A stretch of 64,000 nt of DNA from Amblyomma americanum (Eukaryota > Arthropoda > Arachnida > Ixodida > Ixodidae): assembly GCF_052857255.1 (NCBI RefSeq), contig NC_135502.1:187609806-187673805 (forward strand), written 5' to 3'. The notes under the pieces were generated by a model, which was not told where the DNA came from, did not search any database, and saw only the letters and a list, made by a program, of their open reading frames with translations. The position numbers were made by a program, and so were the translations under genes. Every line of letters starts with the position of its first letter. The stretch's first letter is position 1. Below are positions 32,015 to 44,690 of the stretch, in pieces.

Positions 32015-33964
32015 GAGCATTTTCAAACAAATTAATTTCTGTTATCGAAACTAGCACCTCAGGAAGGTGTTTCCAGGAAGGGGAGCTAACTGATAAATAC
32101 TGCATAATTGTATGTGGTACGATTGGAAGAAGCCATTTTCAGGAAAAGTTCTCTGCTCAGCAGATTAACCGGTTGGGTTCTTGAATGGTAGCAGTCTCTA
32201 CTGGAGAGGATGGGCCTCACAGAGTAAAAAAGGGGGCCTGTGGTAGTGGGTGTCACCAACGCCCTCATCTAACATCTGTCCTTGCAAAAATCAATGCTAC
32301 GGCTTGCTCGCACTCCAGTAGCAAAAGATGGTGACATTCAAACCTGCGATGTCAAGACTGAAGAGGGCTCACTGCTGGAGGTGAATGGCATTGGTTTAGC
32401 CCAGTCTCTGGGATCCTCAGTTTGCTTGTGAAAGGGTGTTGACACCTGTATTTTATTTTTCTAGCTTGCTGTACTAGAAAGCAGTGACATTGTCACTTTG
32501 ACACAGTAATTTACCAATGTAGGCCAGCCTAAATCTGTCCTCAGTTTCCCTTTAGCATGTGTAAATTCCATTGACTGCTGTCGTAGCCATTGTTTCAATA
32601 CTGTTTCCATTACACATGAAAATTCATACTTGTCCAAAGTTCAGCAAGGTGACTGCCTTGCTGTATACTCCAGTTAGGTGTTGGGGGCTTTTAGTGCAGA
32701 AGCACTAACCCAGAGGTGCGGAGCCTATTAAAATCATCTTGCACCTGTCTCTCCAGCAGCAACCGGTATGAAGCACCTGCCATTCCAGGGCATTGGAAAA
32801 AGCGTTAAACAGCAGCAAAGTACACCATTCTTTTCCACTGCGTACGAATGCTGTAAACATTCTCTCTCATTTTTTTTTATTTAGTTCAAGAAAATTTTGC
32901 GAAGGAGGTTAAGTAGACACTTTGTTCTTAGTAAAAATCGATTCTCTTTTTGGCTCCGCTCGTCATGTTTTTCTGGCAGCACTTATTGTCAAAAAAGGAG
33001 ATTTAAAAATGAACATTTCTTTTTCCGCTTCGTGATTCGAAAATGAAGAACCAAAAGGGACTCTGTCATCTGATAGTAAGTAATGGTGTAGTCCAGCCTG
33101 TTTTGTGCCTCCTTTTCCAAAAGCTCTGCTTTCTGTGAGCGTATGTGGCACTAGAATGAGGCAGTCCATCGATGCAGTCAGTCATGTGTCCCACGTAATA
33201 CGACACACTTTGTGTTGGCTTATAAAAGATGAAGCGACAGCACACAGAAGAAGGAATGTTGGGATAATGGTGCATGGTATCATATTGTTGCACTTTAGCT
33301 TCTTTAAGCTATGCACCAACTTGCCCCTCAATATGTTTGGCACACTTCTCACATCATGCAGAAGGTGTGTTTTACCTTTAGTGTGCATTGACCTTGCATA
33401 AATCATTCTTGTGGATGCACAGTGGCCCTTGCCCAACACTGAAATGTTTGTGCCTCATATTATTTCAGGGGGGGGGGGGGGGGGGGGGGCGCAAAGTCGC
33501 CTAGAGAGACTGCTGTGCATGCACAGCTGAGCTGCTCATTTCTCGTGCCCCGGAGGGTATTCATAGGCACAGCAGATGACTAAGGATGCACAGCAGAAGT
33601 GCCAACAGCACATCTGCCATTGCGCTAGAGTGTCTTGTGGATAATGCACCAACAAGGCACCATCTTGTAAGATGGGCTTGAAGGCAAATTTTGTTGGAGA
33701 TTGGCTTCTCAGATCCCAGTGGCAGTTTTGTGCTGGTTGCCCTTTGTTGTTTTTCATGCATGCTTTTTCTTCTCACACGTGCTTGATTTAGACAGGGGTC
33801 CCTCTTCAAGCATAGTTTATCTTACTGCCCCTCCCACTTCCAAGTTTTGGCTCCTCATCAGACACAAGTGGTGTGATAAGGAGGCTAAGAGCGTCTTCTT
33901 TCAAGTTGACCTGCTGAGAACTGCGGTGAATGCAAATTTCCCTGAAGTGGGGTGTGTATTGCAG
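32015..33964 (+). other. Intron-like sequence upstream of the PDZ1 exons
   Basis: No exon was recognised. It contains a 22-base G run at 33468-33489. The last 40 bp before 33965 lead into a TATTGCAG splice acceptor. Confidence 0.5.
33468..33489 (+). repeat. Poly-G tract (22 G)
   Basis: An uninterrupted G run inside a probable intron of the ZO-1-like gene. The exact length may be unreliable. Confidence 0.9.
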
Positions 33965-34012
33965 GGTGCTGAGCGGGCCCGCTGGGAGCACCATCACGTG
34001 ACGCTGGGACGG
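33965..34012 (+). CDS. ZO-1/Polychaetoid-like exon: start of PDZ1
   Basis: A 48-nt exon between TATTGCAG and the donor GTGAGT. It encodes GAERARWEHHHVTLGR in phase 0. The WExHxVTLxR pattern is the first beta strand of PDZ1 in ZO-1 family MAGUKs (tight/adherens junction scaffolds under the plasma membrane, with three PDZ domains, SH3 and an inactive guanylate kinase). The gene symbol in flies is pyd; orthology is inferred from this domain only. The exon joins 34072 after a 59-bp intron. Confidence 0.88.
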
Positions 34013-34071
34013 GTGAGTGCTGCTGGAGGAGGAAGAGTAGGGTAGACCATGAACGTTGCTGAACCTTGCAG

Positions 34072-34196
34072 GTTCCTGGCTACGGGTTCGGTATTGCTGT
34101 CAGTGGGGGCCGCGACAACCCGCACTTCACCAGTGGCGAGCCATCCATTGTCATCTCGGACGTACTACGAGCGGGGCCTGCCGAAGGAAAGCTTCA
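34072..34196 (+). CDS. ZO-1/Polychaetoid-like exon: middle of PDZ1
   Basis: The acceptor is CCTTGCAG and the donor GTGGGT follows base 34196. The 125-nt exon starts in phase 0 and ends after two bases of a codon. It encodes [19 protein letters not shown], which includes the carboxylate-binding loop (GFGI), then PSIVISDVL and GPAEGKL. The GGRDNPHF insertion and SDVL-GPAEG run are diagnostic of ZO-1 PDZ1, a domain that in the family binds claudin C-termini. Junction with 38691 makes LQINDRV, restoring the PDZ fold. Confidence 0.93.
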
Positions 34197-37100
34197 GTGG
34201 GTGCCCCCTTCCTGACACTCTGGGGGTCAAGTGGTAGTGAATTGTGGACTGTGTCATGGTCAGGGACCCAAGACTGTCCAGACAGCCAGTGCGAAATGGA
34301 CAATGGCAGGAAATCAGTTTATTCCCATCTGCTTAGGGAATCTCGTTTTCTTCTCTTTTCTTTGGAAGCAAAGGGCTCACCATGAAAATAAAGCGACAAC
34401 ACTTGGTAAGATTATCTTTGGAAGGAAGCATTAAAAGGGACATGACCATGAAATTAAGGTATCAAGACAGCTTACACTTGCGTTGTACCTGCAACTTTAC
34501 TTTACAAGTCGTCTCTTTTTGTGCTCCTCCCAAAGACCAAGTCGAACTTCCAACTTGCCATCTTGCTGTAGGTTTCTCTCAGTTCCCGTACAGTAATTCC
34601 TCCCTGCTTCTGTTGTGTTTAAAGATGTGTGCTTGGGCTGCATTCCGTCTCTCTGCTTATTTTATATTCATTAACGGCGTCTTTTCTATAAAGCTATCTT
34701 ATGCACTTGTTCTGCAGGTGCTTTCTGTGATAAGTGCTTAGCCCTGTATAAAATGATGACTGACTTAAAATTTCGAACTCGAAAATTGTTGTGGCTCAGT
34801 TTCTATAAATACTTACTACAGCAAAACCTTGTTAATTCAACGCCTGTTAATTCAGAAGTTTGGGCTGCTGTTAGAGTTCCGCCAAACGCCCATGTAAGTC
34901 TGTGTCATCAGTAGCTCGTTTATTCGGACGCCCCGTGGGCTGGCATTGGTTAATTCGGACGAGTCTCTAAGTGGCTCCATGTCAAGGTATGACCTGCTTG
35001 ACAAGCTATCATCCAAATACTCGTCGTCAGGCCTAAACTTCATATTACATTGCTTTTTTGCGCATCCCTGTCACGTGAGTGCAACAGCAAGCGCATTGAC
35101 AATTAGCAGGCCCATCAATAGTCTGACCGCATAGTTTCGTTTTTCGGACAGTCAGCCAAGCTGCATGTCATTTAGAACAAAGGTTGAGTTGTTCCTGATC
35201 TCTCTCTTTTTTTTTTTCTGCAATAGCATTAGAGTCTCGCTCAGAGGAAAACCTGCCACTGTCGTCAGCATGAGTCAAAGATCCGTATTGGTCAGCTGGC
35301 ATGGCAGCATGGCACAGCTCATTGATGTAGTGGCACCGGGATGCAGTGGCCATTAGAACTTACGGCACATTCCAGTTTGCGCACAGTAGCTGTCAATAGC
35401 GCTCCTAAAAGTGCTCTCGCGAGAGGGGGCACCTTCTAGTGGGCACACGGGAGTAGGAACACTTTCATCCAGTGGTAGAACAGGAGCAGTTGCACTGCAG
35501 CAAACGCAGCCAAGAGCAGTCTAAGCTGCTTTGTTGTAAGAAGCAGGGTGTGAGGAAGTCATGTCACATCAAAACGTTGTATTGTGATGAAGACGACGAA
35601 GCTGGCAGCAGCACGAGACGGAGTGCTCACGCTAGGCCAGCGGCCATTAAATCGTCTCTTTGCCATCGTTCATCGCCTCCCATTCTTCTGCTGGCCACCA
35701 CGTAACAATATTCTTGCTGTTCACAGGGTTCATTTGTGCGATTCTGACGGTTGCGGAGAGTAAATTCACATGTTTTAGCGAATGTAAATGGCCATTAAGT
35801 GCAGTGTCAACAATAGTGACCTGATATGTACAATTGCTTAATCTCTTTGCTTACATCGCAGGATGCGTATACAATCAGCGGGACGTGCCAGTGCTACCCA
35901 GTATGCTGAGGAATGCTTTAGGCTGTCAGCAGCCATCATCGTTGCGACTTATGGATGACAAATTAGGCCGCATCAGTCATTGGAAAAGCGTCACTGAATA
36001 TACTTGTGGATAAACTGTTTAAAAATCAAGTATTGGTCACATCGGAAAAAGCAGGGACAGTATTAAAAAAATGCCAGTTCTACATGAATGTCAGCAACCC
36101 GGCTGTCAAGGGTTTCCCATGCAGGCGGGTGATCGCATTGGCACTTCCTGTAGAGTCGTCGTACAGAGTACAACCAATGCAAAAGAGAAGTGAATATTTA
36201 ATATAAGTAAAGCACAGCTTGTATTTTTTGTCATGGAGACAATCACTATACTCCATCTTTCGAGTTGTTTATCGCACTGTGAAGGCTGCGGCGATCTCAG
36301 CCAATCAGAATGCCGTGTGCTTCAAGACCTGTTTCTCCGCACCTCTCACCCTAGGACTGGTGGCTCCATCCCTGGGAAGCACCAGTGTCCAGCTGCTGCA
36401 TGCAGAAACTCGGTTGACTCGACAGATGCCATGTTTATGAATGATAGCACACCACTTCGCAGCAAACCTCTGCAGTGCTGTGTTCATGTAGATTTTCTTT
36501 GATGTTTTAACTAGTAGATGAAACACTCATTAAAATTTTAAAACACCATCCCGAAATACCTTTTCAATTACTGTGTTAACTGTCTGAAAAATAGTCACAA
36601 CATTGCTCAAATACTCGAAAGACTAATGGTTGTCTTCCTTGGTACTGACTGGATGAGAGAGCCTTACCTTTCACTGTGCTTGATGCAAACAATTTGTGAG
36701 ATGAAGTATAGCAGTTTGCACACAGCAGTGTAGTTAAGAGCACACGAGCGCGGTAATTGTCATCGGTGCATTCCTGGGGAAATTTCGTGCTAAGGAAGTA
36801 AACTCTGAATGGCGTACTCTTATCCTGAAGCACTCATTTAGTGAGTGCATGAGGTATTTGCTAAACAAGCAACAGATAAAAGTGACCAGCAGATAGCTAA
36901 ATCAACAGCTGCAGAGCCAAAGCAGTTGCGTGGTGCGGCTGTGAGCAGGGCGAAGCGATGGTGATGGCTACTGGTTGCTGCGAACTGTGTTCGCGTTTAG
37001 ACTGAATGAAATGCCATTGAAAAACTTAGTGTCACAGCATGTGTTTGGCAGTAGAGTCAAGTGCCATTCGGTTGGAAGGAATTTGAAATGCCCAGCACAC

Positions 37101-38690
37101 ACACAAAGATTAATGGGGAAGCAAGCTCTTGGAGCGCAGCAACCGTTCCAGTAGCGGAACAAGTACTTCTTCCGCCTCTCTTTCTGTTTGCCCAGTGGAA
37201 TGTGCCTTAAAAAGAAGAGATGCGGCCTGCACTGCTAAGTGTCCATGGCAGCGAAGTGATGTGCAAAAAGGACCCCAGGGACCCATTAACGCTATTGCAC
37301 CATACCCCTAAGTCACGTTTTTTTTCGAAGGCCACTCGGGCGCCAGTGCGGTCTTCCCTCATTTTCGTCCATGCGGTATTTCCGTTATTCCAGCCCATCG
37401 AAAGTTCGAATTTATGTGATGAAGCCTCCTCAATGCAACGCCACATGTGAAGAAGCTCTAGCGTTGTTACTGTGTCGCATGGATATGCGACACAGAAGCC
37501 ATGGATATGTTAAGCATTGTGAATCAGCCCTGCTTTTGACACTTTCGATAGTGTGCGAATTAAAGCATTTTATGGAGCTAAGAAAAATCATCGCACAGTT
37601 CTGTCTTAAAAGGACATGACCATTGCCCAGTCTTTCACCAAATATATTTTGCTTTCATGCGAACGGTTTTTGGCAGCTGTGGGGGGGAGGCCATTTTATA
37701 ATTCAACATTTGGATAATTTGGCTGTTTTTCTGACTTTCTTGAAGGCCGAATTAATGCAATTTAAATTATCTTTCACAAGTATTAAGGTGGACATGCCCG
37801 GTCCTGGTAGTCACTGTTTGCCAGTGAATGGCACTTCAAAGGAACGCCCATGGTGCAACCAAAGCTTGGTTTATGCTCTACTTCGTTTCATACATTAGGT
37901 GCAACACTGTCAAGACTAGCACTTTTATTTGCGCAGTCTACTCCGTGATCAAAAATGATGCATTACTTGTGGTGAGGGAAAAATAGTAAATGCTTTGTCT
38001 GCAGGCTTAATACATGATATATTTGTCATGAGCTTGATTGAATGCACTCTTAATGCTGACGACACGCTGTCACTTTCTCATGCCTTGCACCACTTGGCCA
38101 CAGAACAACCGCGGAGAAACACGACTGTCTTTATTTTTTTGTGCGGATAACTTCCATACCTTTCACAGCATTGCACCTGATGTATGAAACAGTATAGTTT
38201 CTTGGAAACATATCACAACAAGCACAAGGACGACACACCGTTAGCACCAGTCCCATCTATTGTGTCGGCCTTGCCTTTTTGCTCTGTGCTTCCAAGAAGG
38301 TGCCCTTGTTGCCTTCTTGTTCGGTTGGAGCTCTGTTAGGCGCTTTAAAAACTGAAGAAAACAGCTTTAAAAAAGCTAGGACACACGTTGCTACCCCCGA
38401 CTGCTCAGTGTGCCATCATAGAATTTAGTGTGCAGATCCCCGAGGTTAGGCAGCACTGCCAAACAGTCATCATGGAGCCTTTTTCAATATGGATATCACG
38501 AGTTTTTTAAATTCACTTCAGTCAGCAATAAATGCATCTTCTGCTGCCAGGCATAGATCAGCATAGCCAACAAGTGCTCCTCATAGAATCAGTTTTCACT
38601 AAGAAATCAAGTCCTCAATTTACAATAAACATGGAAAATGCCATTTGAGCTTCTCCTCTGCATGCTTAGAAATCAAGCTTGGTTTTTCAG
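34197..38690 (+). other. 4.5-kb intron of the ZO-1-like gene
   Basis: No further exon was recognised. It contains a pogo-like terminal repeat at about 34819 (CAGCAAAACCTTGTTAATTC), followed by AT-rich text of the TTAATTCGGACGAG type to about 34970. There is also a short perfect stem-loop TGTGTCGCAT/ATGCGACACA near 37470-37492, and a fragment resembling PLE ends (ACAAGCACAAGGACGACACAC) near 38218. Several 60-110 codon open frames look random. Confidence 0.6.
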
Positions 38691-38793
38691 GATCAACGAT
38701 CGAGTGGTCAGTGCCAATGGGCTCTCGCTGGAGAACGTGGACTATGCCACTGCTGTCCAGGTGCTCAGGGAATGCGGTCGCACCGTCAACCTG
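38691..38793 (+). CDS. ZO-1/Polychaetoid-like exon: end of PDZ1
   Basis: The acceptor GGTTTTTCAG lies before 38691 and the donor GTGAGA follows 38793. The first base completes a Gln codon from 34195-34196. The remaining 34 codons read INDRVVSANGLSLENVDYAT and then AVQVLRECGRTVNL, the second alpha helix and last strand of PDZ1. The exon ends in phase 0, so the next one should begin with the family's basic V-RR stretch. That exon, PDZ2, PDZ3, SH3 and GuK are not found in this window and presumably lie to the right. Confidence 0.93.
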
Positions 38794-39364
38794 GTGAGAA
38801 TTTTTTCAGGGACTGGATGCTGCTAGTGCAGCTCGTGTTTGTTTTATTCTTTCCCTCGGGGATTGCATAGGTGCCAAAGAAAAATACAAATGGCAAATAA
38901 AGAGAACTAAATGCAAAATGTAAGATGTAGGCAGCCTGTGAAATCTGTTGTGCAATCTTTGCTCTTCACTTGTGGTCCTGGCCTCAGCTGGGGCAGATCC
39001 GATTGTAAAAGTGGCCTTTGGTAACTGTCAAGATGTACAGTTTGCTAATAATGCCCTGCATTTCCATCCCAATATAATTCTTTATCCAGTTGCAGGGAAA
39101 TTATCAAAGTATTGCAAGGAGTATGCCTGGAATCTTAAGAAAAAATTCCCACCTTTTTCGATGCTTAACTGCGCAATTTGCAGGTCCACATTGTGACAAC
39201 TTTCGTGGTCTCTCGATTATCCTTTTGACTGATTCTTGCCACCTAACATCATATGTGAACAAATCTGCACATTTTAGGCATCTTCAAGCACTCGGGCTTC
39301 TAAAGCAAGCTAACAAAACCGCATTCCCTGGCGTCATATCAGGTCCATTCAATTCACCTGCACT
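38794..39364 (+). other. Intron-like non-coding sequence
   Basis: No gene or repeat was recognised beyond the donor at 38794. Confidence 0.45.
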
Positions 39365-40245
39365 CCCTACACCAGCTCTGTGAAGTTCCACGGTGCTGCC
39401 GTGGCGGTGCCGCGAGCGTGCAGTGCCAGTTCCAGCAGTTCAAGTGCTGCTTGGCACTGGCTGCTTCCAAAACGAATGGTCGAGTGCAGGCCTGCTCGTC
39501 TGCTAGCCTTGGCGTCGTCGCCAAATTGCAGCCAGCAGCGTGGCGCCCAAATCAACGGCCGCCAACATCCCAAACCGCGTGAAGAATTTTAAAATAGCAC
39601 ATCGCAGCGAAGTGCTGCCATGAATCAGCCTCAATGCAACCTCTCAGCAGCTAAGCGAAACGCTTGTGTGTTCTTCTACTGAAGATGACTGAGGTGTGCG
39701 TGCACCGACTTGCATGTTAAGCGGTTTTTGCAACAATGTGCATCATGCGCTGCATGCATGTGTTTAAATTTTAGTTAACATAACCGGCTTCGAGTACGAA
39801 TATAACTTTATTAGTACAAAGAAAAGGCGCCGGTGACGGGTCCGTCGAGGGCACAATGGTTGAGAGATGCAAGGTGCCGGCGAGGGCCACTGTCCCCACC
39901 TCCATCGCCACCTTCTCGGGTGGCTAATCATGTTCCATGAGAGTCGGCGGGCCCGTGCGAGGCACCGTTCTCATCGACGAGTGGAATAATTTGAGTATCT
40001 TTGCTGTTTACCGCAAAGCGCAAGCCATCATGCATCGCGCAAGCCGTCGTCTGCTTCCATGGCGGCTGCAGCTGCACCATTTCGGCACCAACCACTGAGA
40101 AAGGGCACAGTTTTCCTGAACTTGCCTGAACTATACCTGCATAACGTCTGCACTTTTTTAAAACGAATAGTGTCATGCAAACGGCGCCATCCTGCACCGC
40201 TGAAACGAATGGCGAAGTGCAAGAACCAGTTCACGTAGTGTAGGC
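39365..40245 (-). repeat. Unclassified repeat-like block
   Basis: Two segments, 39365-39600 and 40030-40235, share phrases on the complement: CTTGCACTTCGCCATTCGTTT-type starts, CCATTCGTTTTGGAAGC and GACACTATTCGTTTT. The share is partial, and they flank GC-rich text (39820-39960). This suggests a non-autonomous element or its remains. No transposase or clean terminal repeats were found. Confidence 0.35.
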
Positions 40246-40254
40246 GAATATAAC

Positions 40255-40906
40255 GGACCTATCATCATCGTCAGCCTGACTATGTTCAGTGCAAACGAAG
40301 GCCTCTCTCATGCCTCTCCAATTAACCCTGCCCTGTGCCAGCTGTGCCACGATATCCCCACAGACTTCTTAACCTCATCCACCCATCTAACCTTCTGCCT
40401 CCCCGTGCTACGCTTGCCTTCTCATGGAATCCTCTCTGTTAACCTTAACGACCAGTGGTTATCTTGCCTTCGCATTACATGCCCTGCCCATGCCCATTTC
40501 TTCTTGATTTTGACTAGGATGTCATTAACTCACGTTTGTTCCCTCACCCACTCTGTCCTCTTCCTGTCTCTTAACATCACATTTATCAATTTTCTTTTCA
40601 TAGCTTGGTGTGCTGTCCTCAATTTAAGCAGGACCCTTTTTGTTAGCCTCCACATTTCTGCTCTGTAGGTAAGTACAGCTGTTGTATACTTTTCTCTTGA
40701 GGGATACTAGTAGACTGCCATTCATGATCTCAGTGTCAGTGAACCGCCAAATGCTCCCCACCCCATTCTTATTCTTCTGGTTATTTCCCTCTCCTGATCC
40801 GGATCTGCAGTCACTACGTGCCCTAAGTAGATGTATTCCCTAACCACTTCCAGCACCTCGCTACCAATTGTGAACTGCTGTTCCATTGCAAGACTGTCGA
40901 GCATTA
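40255..40906 (-). mobile_element. RTE LINE 3' part, antisense, right side of a transposon insertion
   Basis: The 3' terminus is at about 40262 (complement of the CATCATCATCGTCAGCCTGACTATG-type end seen in other copies). The RT C-terminal region reads on the complement as MLDSLAMEQQFTIGSEVLEV and VREYIYLGHVVT (40904-40800). It breaks off at 40906 and resumes at 44367. Confidence 0.8.
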
Positions 40907-43900
40907 CCGTATTTACACGATTTTAAGTCGACTTGAATGTACGTCGACCCCCCAAATCACATTTCTGGAAAAAAAAAACAAACTTCGAACATGTTTAAGC
41001 TTGGCTTTGAATAGTTAAATGCGATAGCATTATCCAGCGGCCGCCGTTTATCACCAGCTGCTACTGGCTGCCGCGCGCAGGCATGCCCGTGGGCACATTC
41101 CAAAATGAAAATGTATTAGTCACTGGACTGCTCGTCCACACTTGCACCATCGCTTTCATTAGTGCTTCTGTCATGATCACTGCTGCAGTCCCACAGCACG
41201 TCATTCTTACGTTGTCGTCCAGCGAAATCCTGCACTTCGCAAACAGCTACATCACGACATCGCATGAAACAGCTGAAAATTTTCCTCGCTGCAGCTGCCA
41301 CACCTGTATCACCCGTTGCGAACGTCGAACTTGCGGCCCAGCGCGCAGTTGTTCGTTTCTTCGGCGTAAAGAATGATAGCCATCTTGAATGTAGCCGTAA
41401 ACTAGTGCCGGTTGCTTACCGGACCCGGAGCACAAATGACGACTGACGAAGCACTACATTAAAAACTTGTGAAAGACGGCTGGCAGTAGTCAAATGCATC
41501 AGACCCAAGGGACCTGTGCGTGAGCCAACATTTTTAGATTAGGTCAGTTGGGAAAGAGCGTGCACTCGCCATGTAGACGGAGCGGGCCCCTTCCGTATCC
41601 CTCGAGGCGGCGGAGCTGCGGTCGCGTTAGGATTGCTCTTGCTGGGATCGTCTGCTAGTTCTTCGAGTGCTCCTTGCTGAACGGCGGAAGCAAGCAGCTT
41701 TCGCATCAATGCAAAGGCCTTAGAGCAGATCAGAACAGCTGGTTGAATGCTGTTTACACACAAAAATAAAAGCCGGGATTCTAGTCAGGGGAAAGAAGTG
41801 GTTAAACTAGGTGATCGGCTTGAGCCGGCTGATGGACGACGGCGGCTGCTTCGCGCTGACGCTTCCTATGCTCGTTCAAGACGGTTTTGCACTGTCGCTT
41901 TTGATAGGGCCAGTCCATACCTCAGTCGGGTACATTTCAACACACGGCTGCGTTTCAAATAGACATGCCTATGATCATTCTATGTGCATGTTTAAGCCAG
42001 CTCATAAATTGAGCGCAAGAATGTATTTATAAAACGACCGACTACTACGTGAAAAATTGGTTGCACCCACGAATGAAAGAGAGGTACTAACATAAGAACA
42101 AGTTCATGATTTGCCACTGCAGTTGATTCCCGGTCATCCCAATAATCAACGAACCCATCAACCTTATAGGTTTGTTTGTTGAATGCGACAGTTCTGCGCA
42201 CTTTCATTTCATCTAGTATGAGCGTTCCATAGCACCTGACTCCTTCTTCTCATTGCATGATTGCACCAATGCTGGCGAGTGAAACCTTATCAAAGCCAAA
42301 CTCACAAGGCATTCCTCTGATAATCTGTTTAAGCCGTGAATAACTAGGCAGTGGCATTAGGTTCATCTTCGACATCAGTCTATAAGCAGCAGGACTCGAG
42401 ATCTCAACCATTCGGATCAATAGCGCTTTCCTCTTGCTGACTTTGCTTTGGAAGTTTTCATTGCTGAATGAAGAGCAAGCTGTTGTGCATGAGGAAGGCC
42501 CTCTATGGCTTTGTCAGTTTCACTGCTTGAAACTTTGTTAAGGTGCATCTTCACTGCATCAATTTATTTCTTCGCTTTTTGTCGAAAAATTGTGGCTCTA
42601 ATAACTTTCTTCCTTAAGTTTCTTGCTTTTGAACGAAACCTTTGTTTAGGTTTGCTCCAGTCCTTTCCTTTCTTTTCTCGGTTTCGCTTCTCTCACGCAC
42701 AGAGATTGTTCCTTGTGCTTTTGCATGGTGGGCACAAGCTTCGCTGAGAGAGCCCAAAGCGCTTTGTGCTCCTCCACACGTTGTGGCTCTTGAGAGCAGT
42801 TGTTGCGGCTGCAATGGACGGAAATAAACTACAATGACAACCTGTGCACACATTTAGGTTGTCAACATAATTTAGAAAGGGTGACTTTTTTAAAGCTTGA
42901 GAGCTGCACCTGGTTTCCCGAACCGCACTCGGTATATACACACGAAGGAACAAGCTTTCCCCTTGAGCTGACAGCAACAGTGAAGGCTTTTTTCACAACC
43001 ACTTCTCTGTCAATTGCAACGATACTGCCGCTTACAGCAATTTTGAAGAAAATAACTTCCTCGGTCACGAACTCCACGTTCCAGGACTCTAACTTTGAGC
43101 ACCCTTGGAACACAGGAATCCAAGTTGCTTCATTTGACCACAAATCTTGTTCGGAAGAGGTCCCAGTTTCATTGGGAACTACATTTTCGCTGTTTACGCA
43201 GCACAGACTATCATCACTCTCCGACAGGCGAATATCGTGATTCACTGTATCTCATAGTTTGGGGGTTCCCTTCCAGGCTTCGATGCCTTTGGGTTTGAGA
43301 GGTGCCCAGGAATATTTGGGAAAATTCATGGCACCGCGCCTTCCTTAAGAGTCCACCTTCCTCGTGGAATTCGAACAGTGCTGCCGTTAATGATGTGCTC
43401 GTAGCAAGTGATGAGGTCCTCCGGTTCAAAATGTACATCGCAAATGTACATCTTCGATGTTACCTTGAAGGCTTTTCACGGAATGGCAGCTGCCAACGCC
43501 CTGAGCACTTCTGGTACATTGGAAGGATGAAGAAGTGCCGCAGATTGCAAGTTTTTTCTTCGGAAGCATATATATCTTCTTCAGCAGCTTGGTGAGCTGC
43601 ACGTCGGTACGTTGATGACGTGTCATGCTTTGCTGCAACACAACGACACATGATCGTCATGTCACATTCCTATAAAGCAACACAGAGAGAGACAGTGAGA
43701 GCGATATAACTATTTTGATCGCGAACCGGCTATCGACACCAGATAGATACACAGCAAACAAAGCACTGAACTCGGCTGGCGCGACAGCAGCGGGTGATGG
43801 CCACACTCCACACCAATCTCAACGTGACGCCAACACCACTACTCGGCTAGGATACAAACTAGGGCCGGCTCCGACATGGAGTTTTCCAACTGACCGAATT

Positions 43901-44366
43901 AAAAACGTTGTCGTGAGCGGTGTCGGCTCTTCCGTCAGCTACCGACACTGCCCAGCACCGCTGCCGTTCCGAGTGGGGTGCCGCCTCGTTGGAACGGCGG
44001 CCCTTCCATCAACTATTAACGCTTCCTGGAGCGCCGAGCACGCATTTGAAGGAAAACTAGTTGGACGCTTGAGCTCCCCGTAGCAGTAAGCAGCCACGTG
44101 TGGGGTGCCAGTTTGCTGCTTATCAATAGCCGCCAGTGGCCGCCGCCCACGCGCGGGGAGGGGATGCCAGTTCTGCGCGTTGACATAGCAGCTGCTCAAG
44201 GCCAGAAGAGCGATGCGACGGAGCCGCACAGCAAAAATGCAACCACGCTGTAGCTGTCGCGCCTTTACTTATAGTGCGATGTTTTCGTTCCTTTTGTAAG
44301 TCGGCCCCCCCACTTCGGATTTTCAAATTTTGAAAAATAGGTCGACTTACAATCGCGTAAATACAG
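40907..44366 (-). mobile_element. 3.46-kb TA-flanked DNA transposon with pogo-like and THAP remnants
   Basis: The ends are inverted repeats: CCGTATTTACACGAT at 40907 and, on the complement, CTGTATTTACGCGAT from 44366, matching at 23 of 26 positions into AAGTCGAC. TA borders both ends. Joining the flanks rebuilds the uninterrupted RTE passage seen at 53520-53560. Inside, 41090-41420 on the complement shows an N-terminal HTH-like piece (ILYAEETNNCALGRKFDV) close to an acidic tail (NDVLWDCSSDHDRS). A THAP-like zinc finger lies further right. The DDE core was not found, so the element is non-autonomous and probably composite. Confidence 0.75.
43240..43660 (-). pseudogene. THAP-domain remnant
   Basis: On the complement, translation across two frames gives DVHFEPEDLITCYEH, then VRIPRGRWTLKEGAVP followed by a stop where the family has Cys or another residue, and IFPNIPGH. 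The C-x2-H-F-x-P-E-D-L and AVPxIFP patterns are THAP zinc-finger hallmarks, a DNA-binding domain common in P-element-like transposases. A downstream acidic region follows (43245-42862 complement). It is broken by at least one stop and shifts, and lies inside the transposon at 40907-44366. Confidence 0.6.
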
Positions 44367-44690
44367 TACTTTGATTTTCTACATGTTATTCATTAGAACC
44401 GCTCTGCCTGTCTAACTTATTGATCTTGATCTGCAGTTAATCTCCCGAGTGACTTAGCAAGGAAATGTCATCAGCGAATCATAGATTACTAAGGTATTCT
44501 TCATTAACTCTTATTCTCAACTGTTCCATATCTATGCTTCGGAACACCTCCTGTAAACAGGTGGTGAATAGCATTGGTGAGATCATGTCTCCCTGCATGA
44601 CAACCTTCCTTTTGAAACATTATAGCTGACTTTATGGAGGACTATGATAGTGGTGCAATCATTAAAGATATCTTCTAATATTTCAGTTCA
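44367..44690 (-). mobile_element. RTE LINE, left side of the transposon insertion
   Basis: It continues the LINE broken at 40906. On the complement the RT region that precedes MLDSLAMEQQ is readable in pieces, and it matches 53560-53690 (complement of TCAGCGAATC-CAGATTACT-type text). It ends near 44690. Confidence 0.75.

Noticed and set aside
38794..40250. Further ZO-1 exons (PDZ1-PDZ2 linker) after 38793
   Set aside because: No phase-0 exon starting with the expected basic linker or a PDZ2 pattern was found with a splice acceptor. The short open frames here do not match.
42505..43600. Plus-strand open frames inside the 3.46-kb transposon
   Set aside because: They are shadows of the degraded minus-strand THAP protein. 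The plus-strand translations show no family features.
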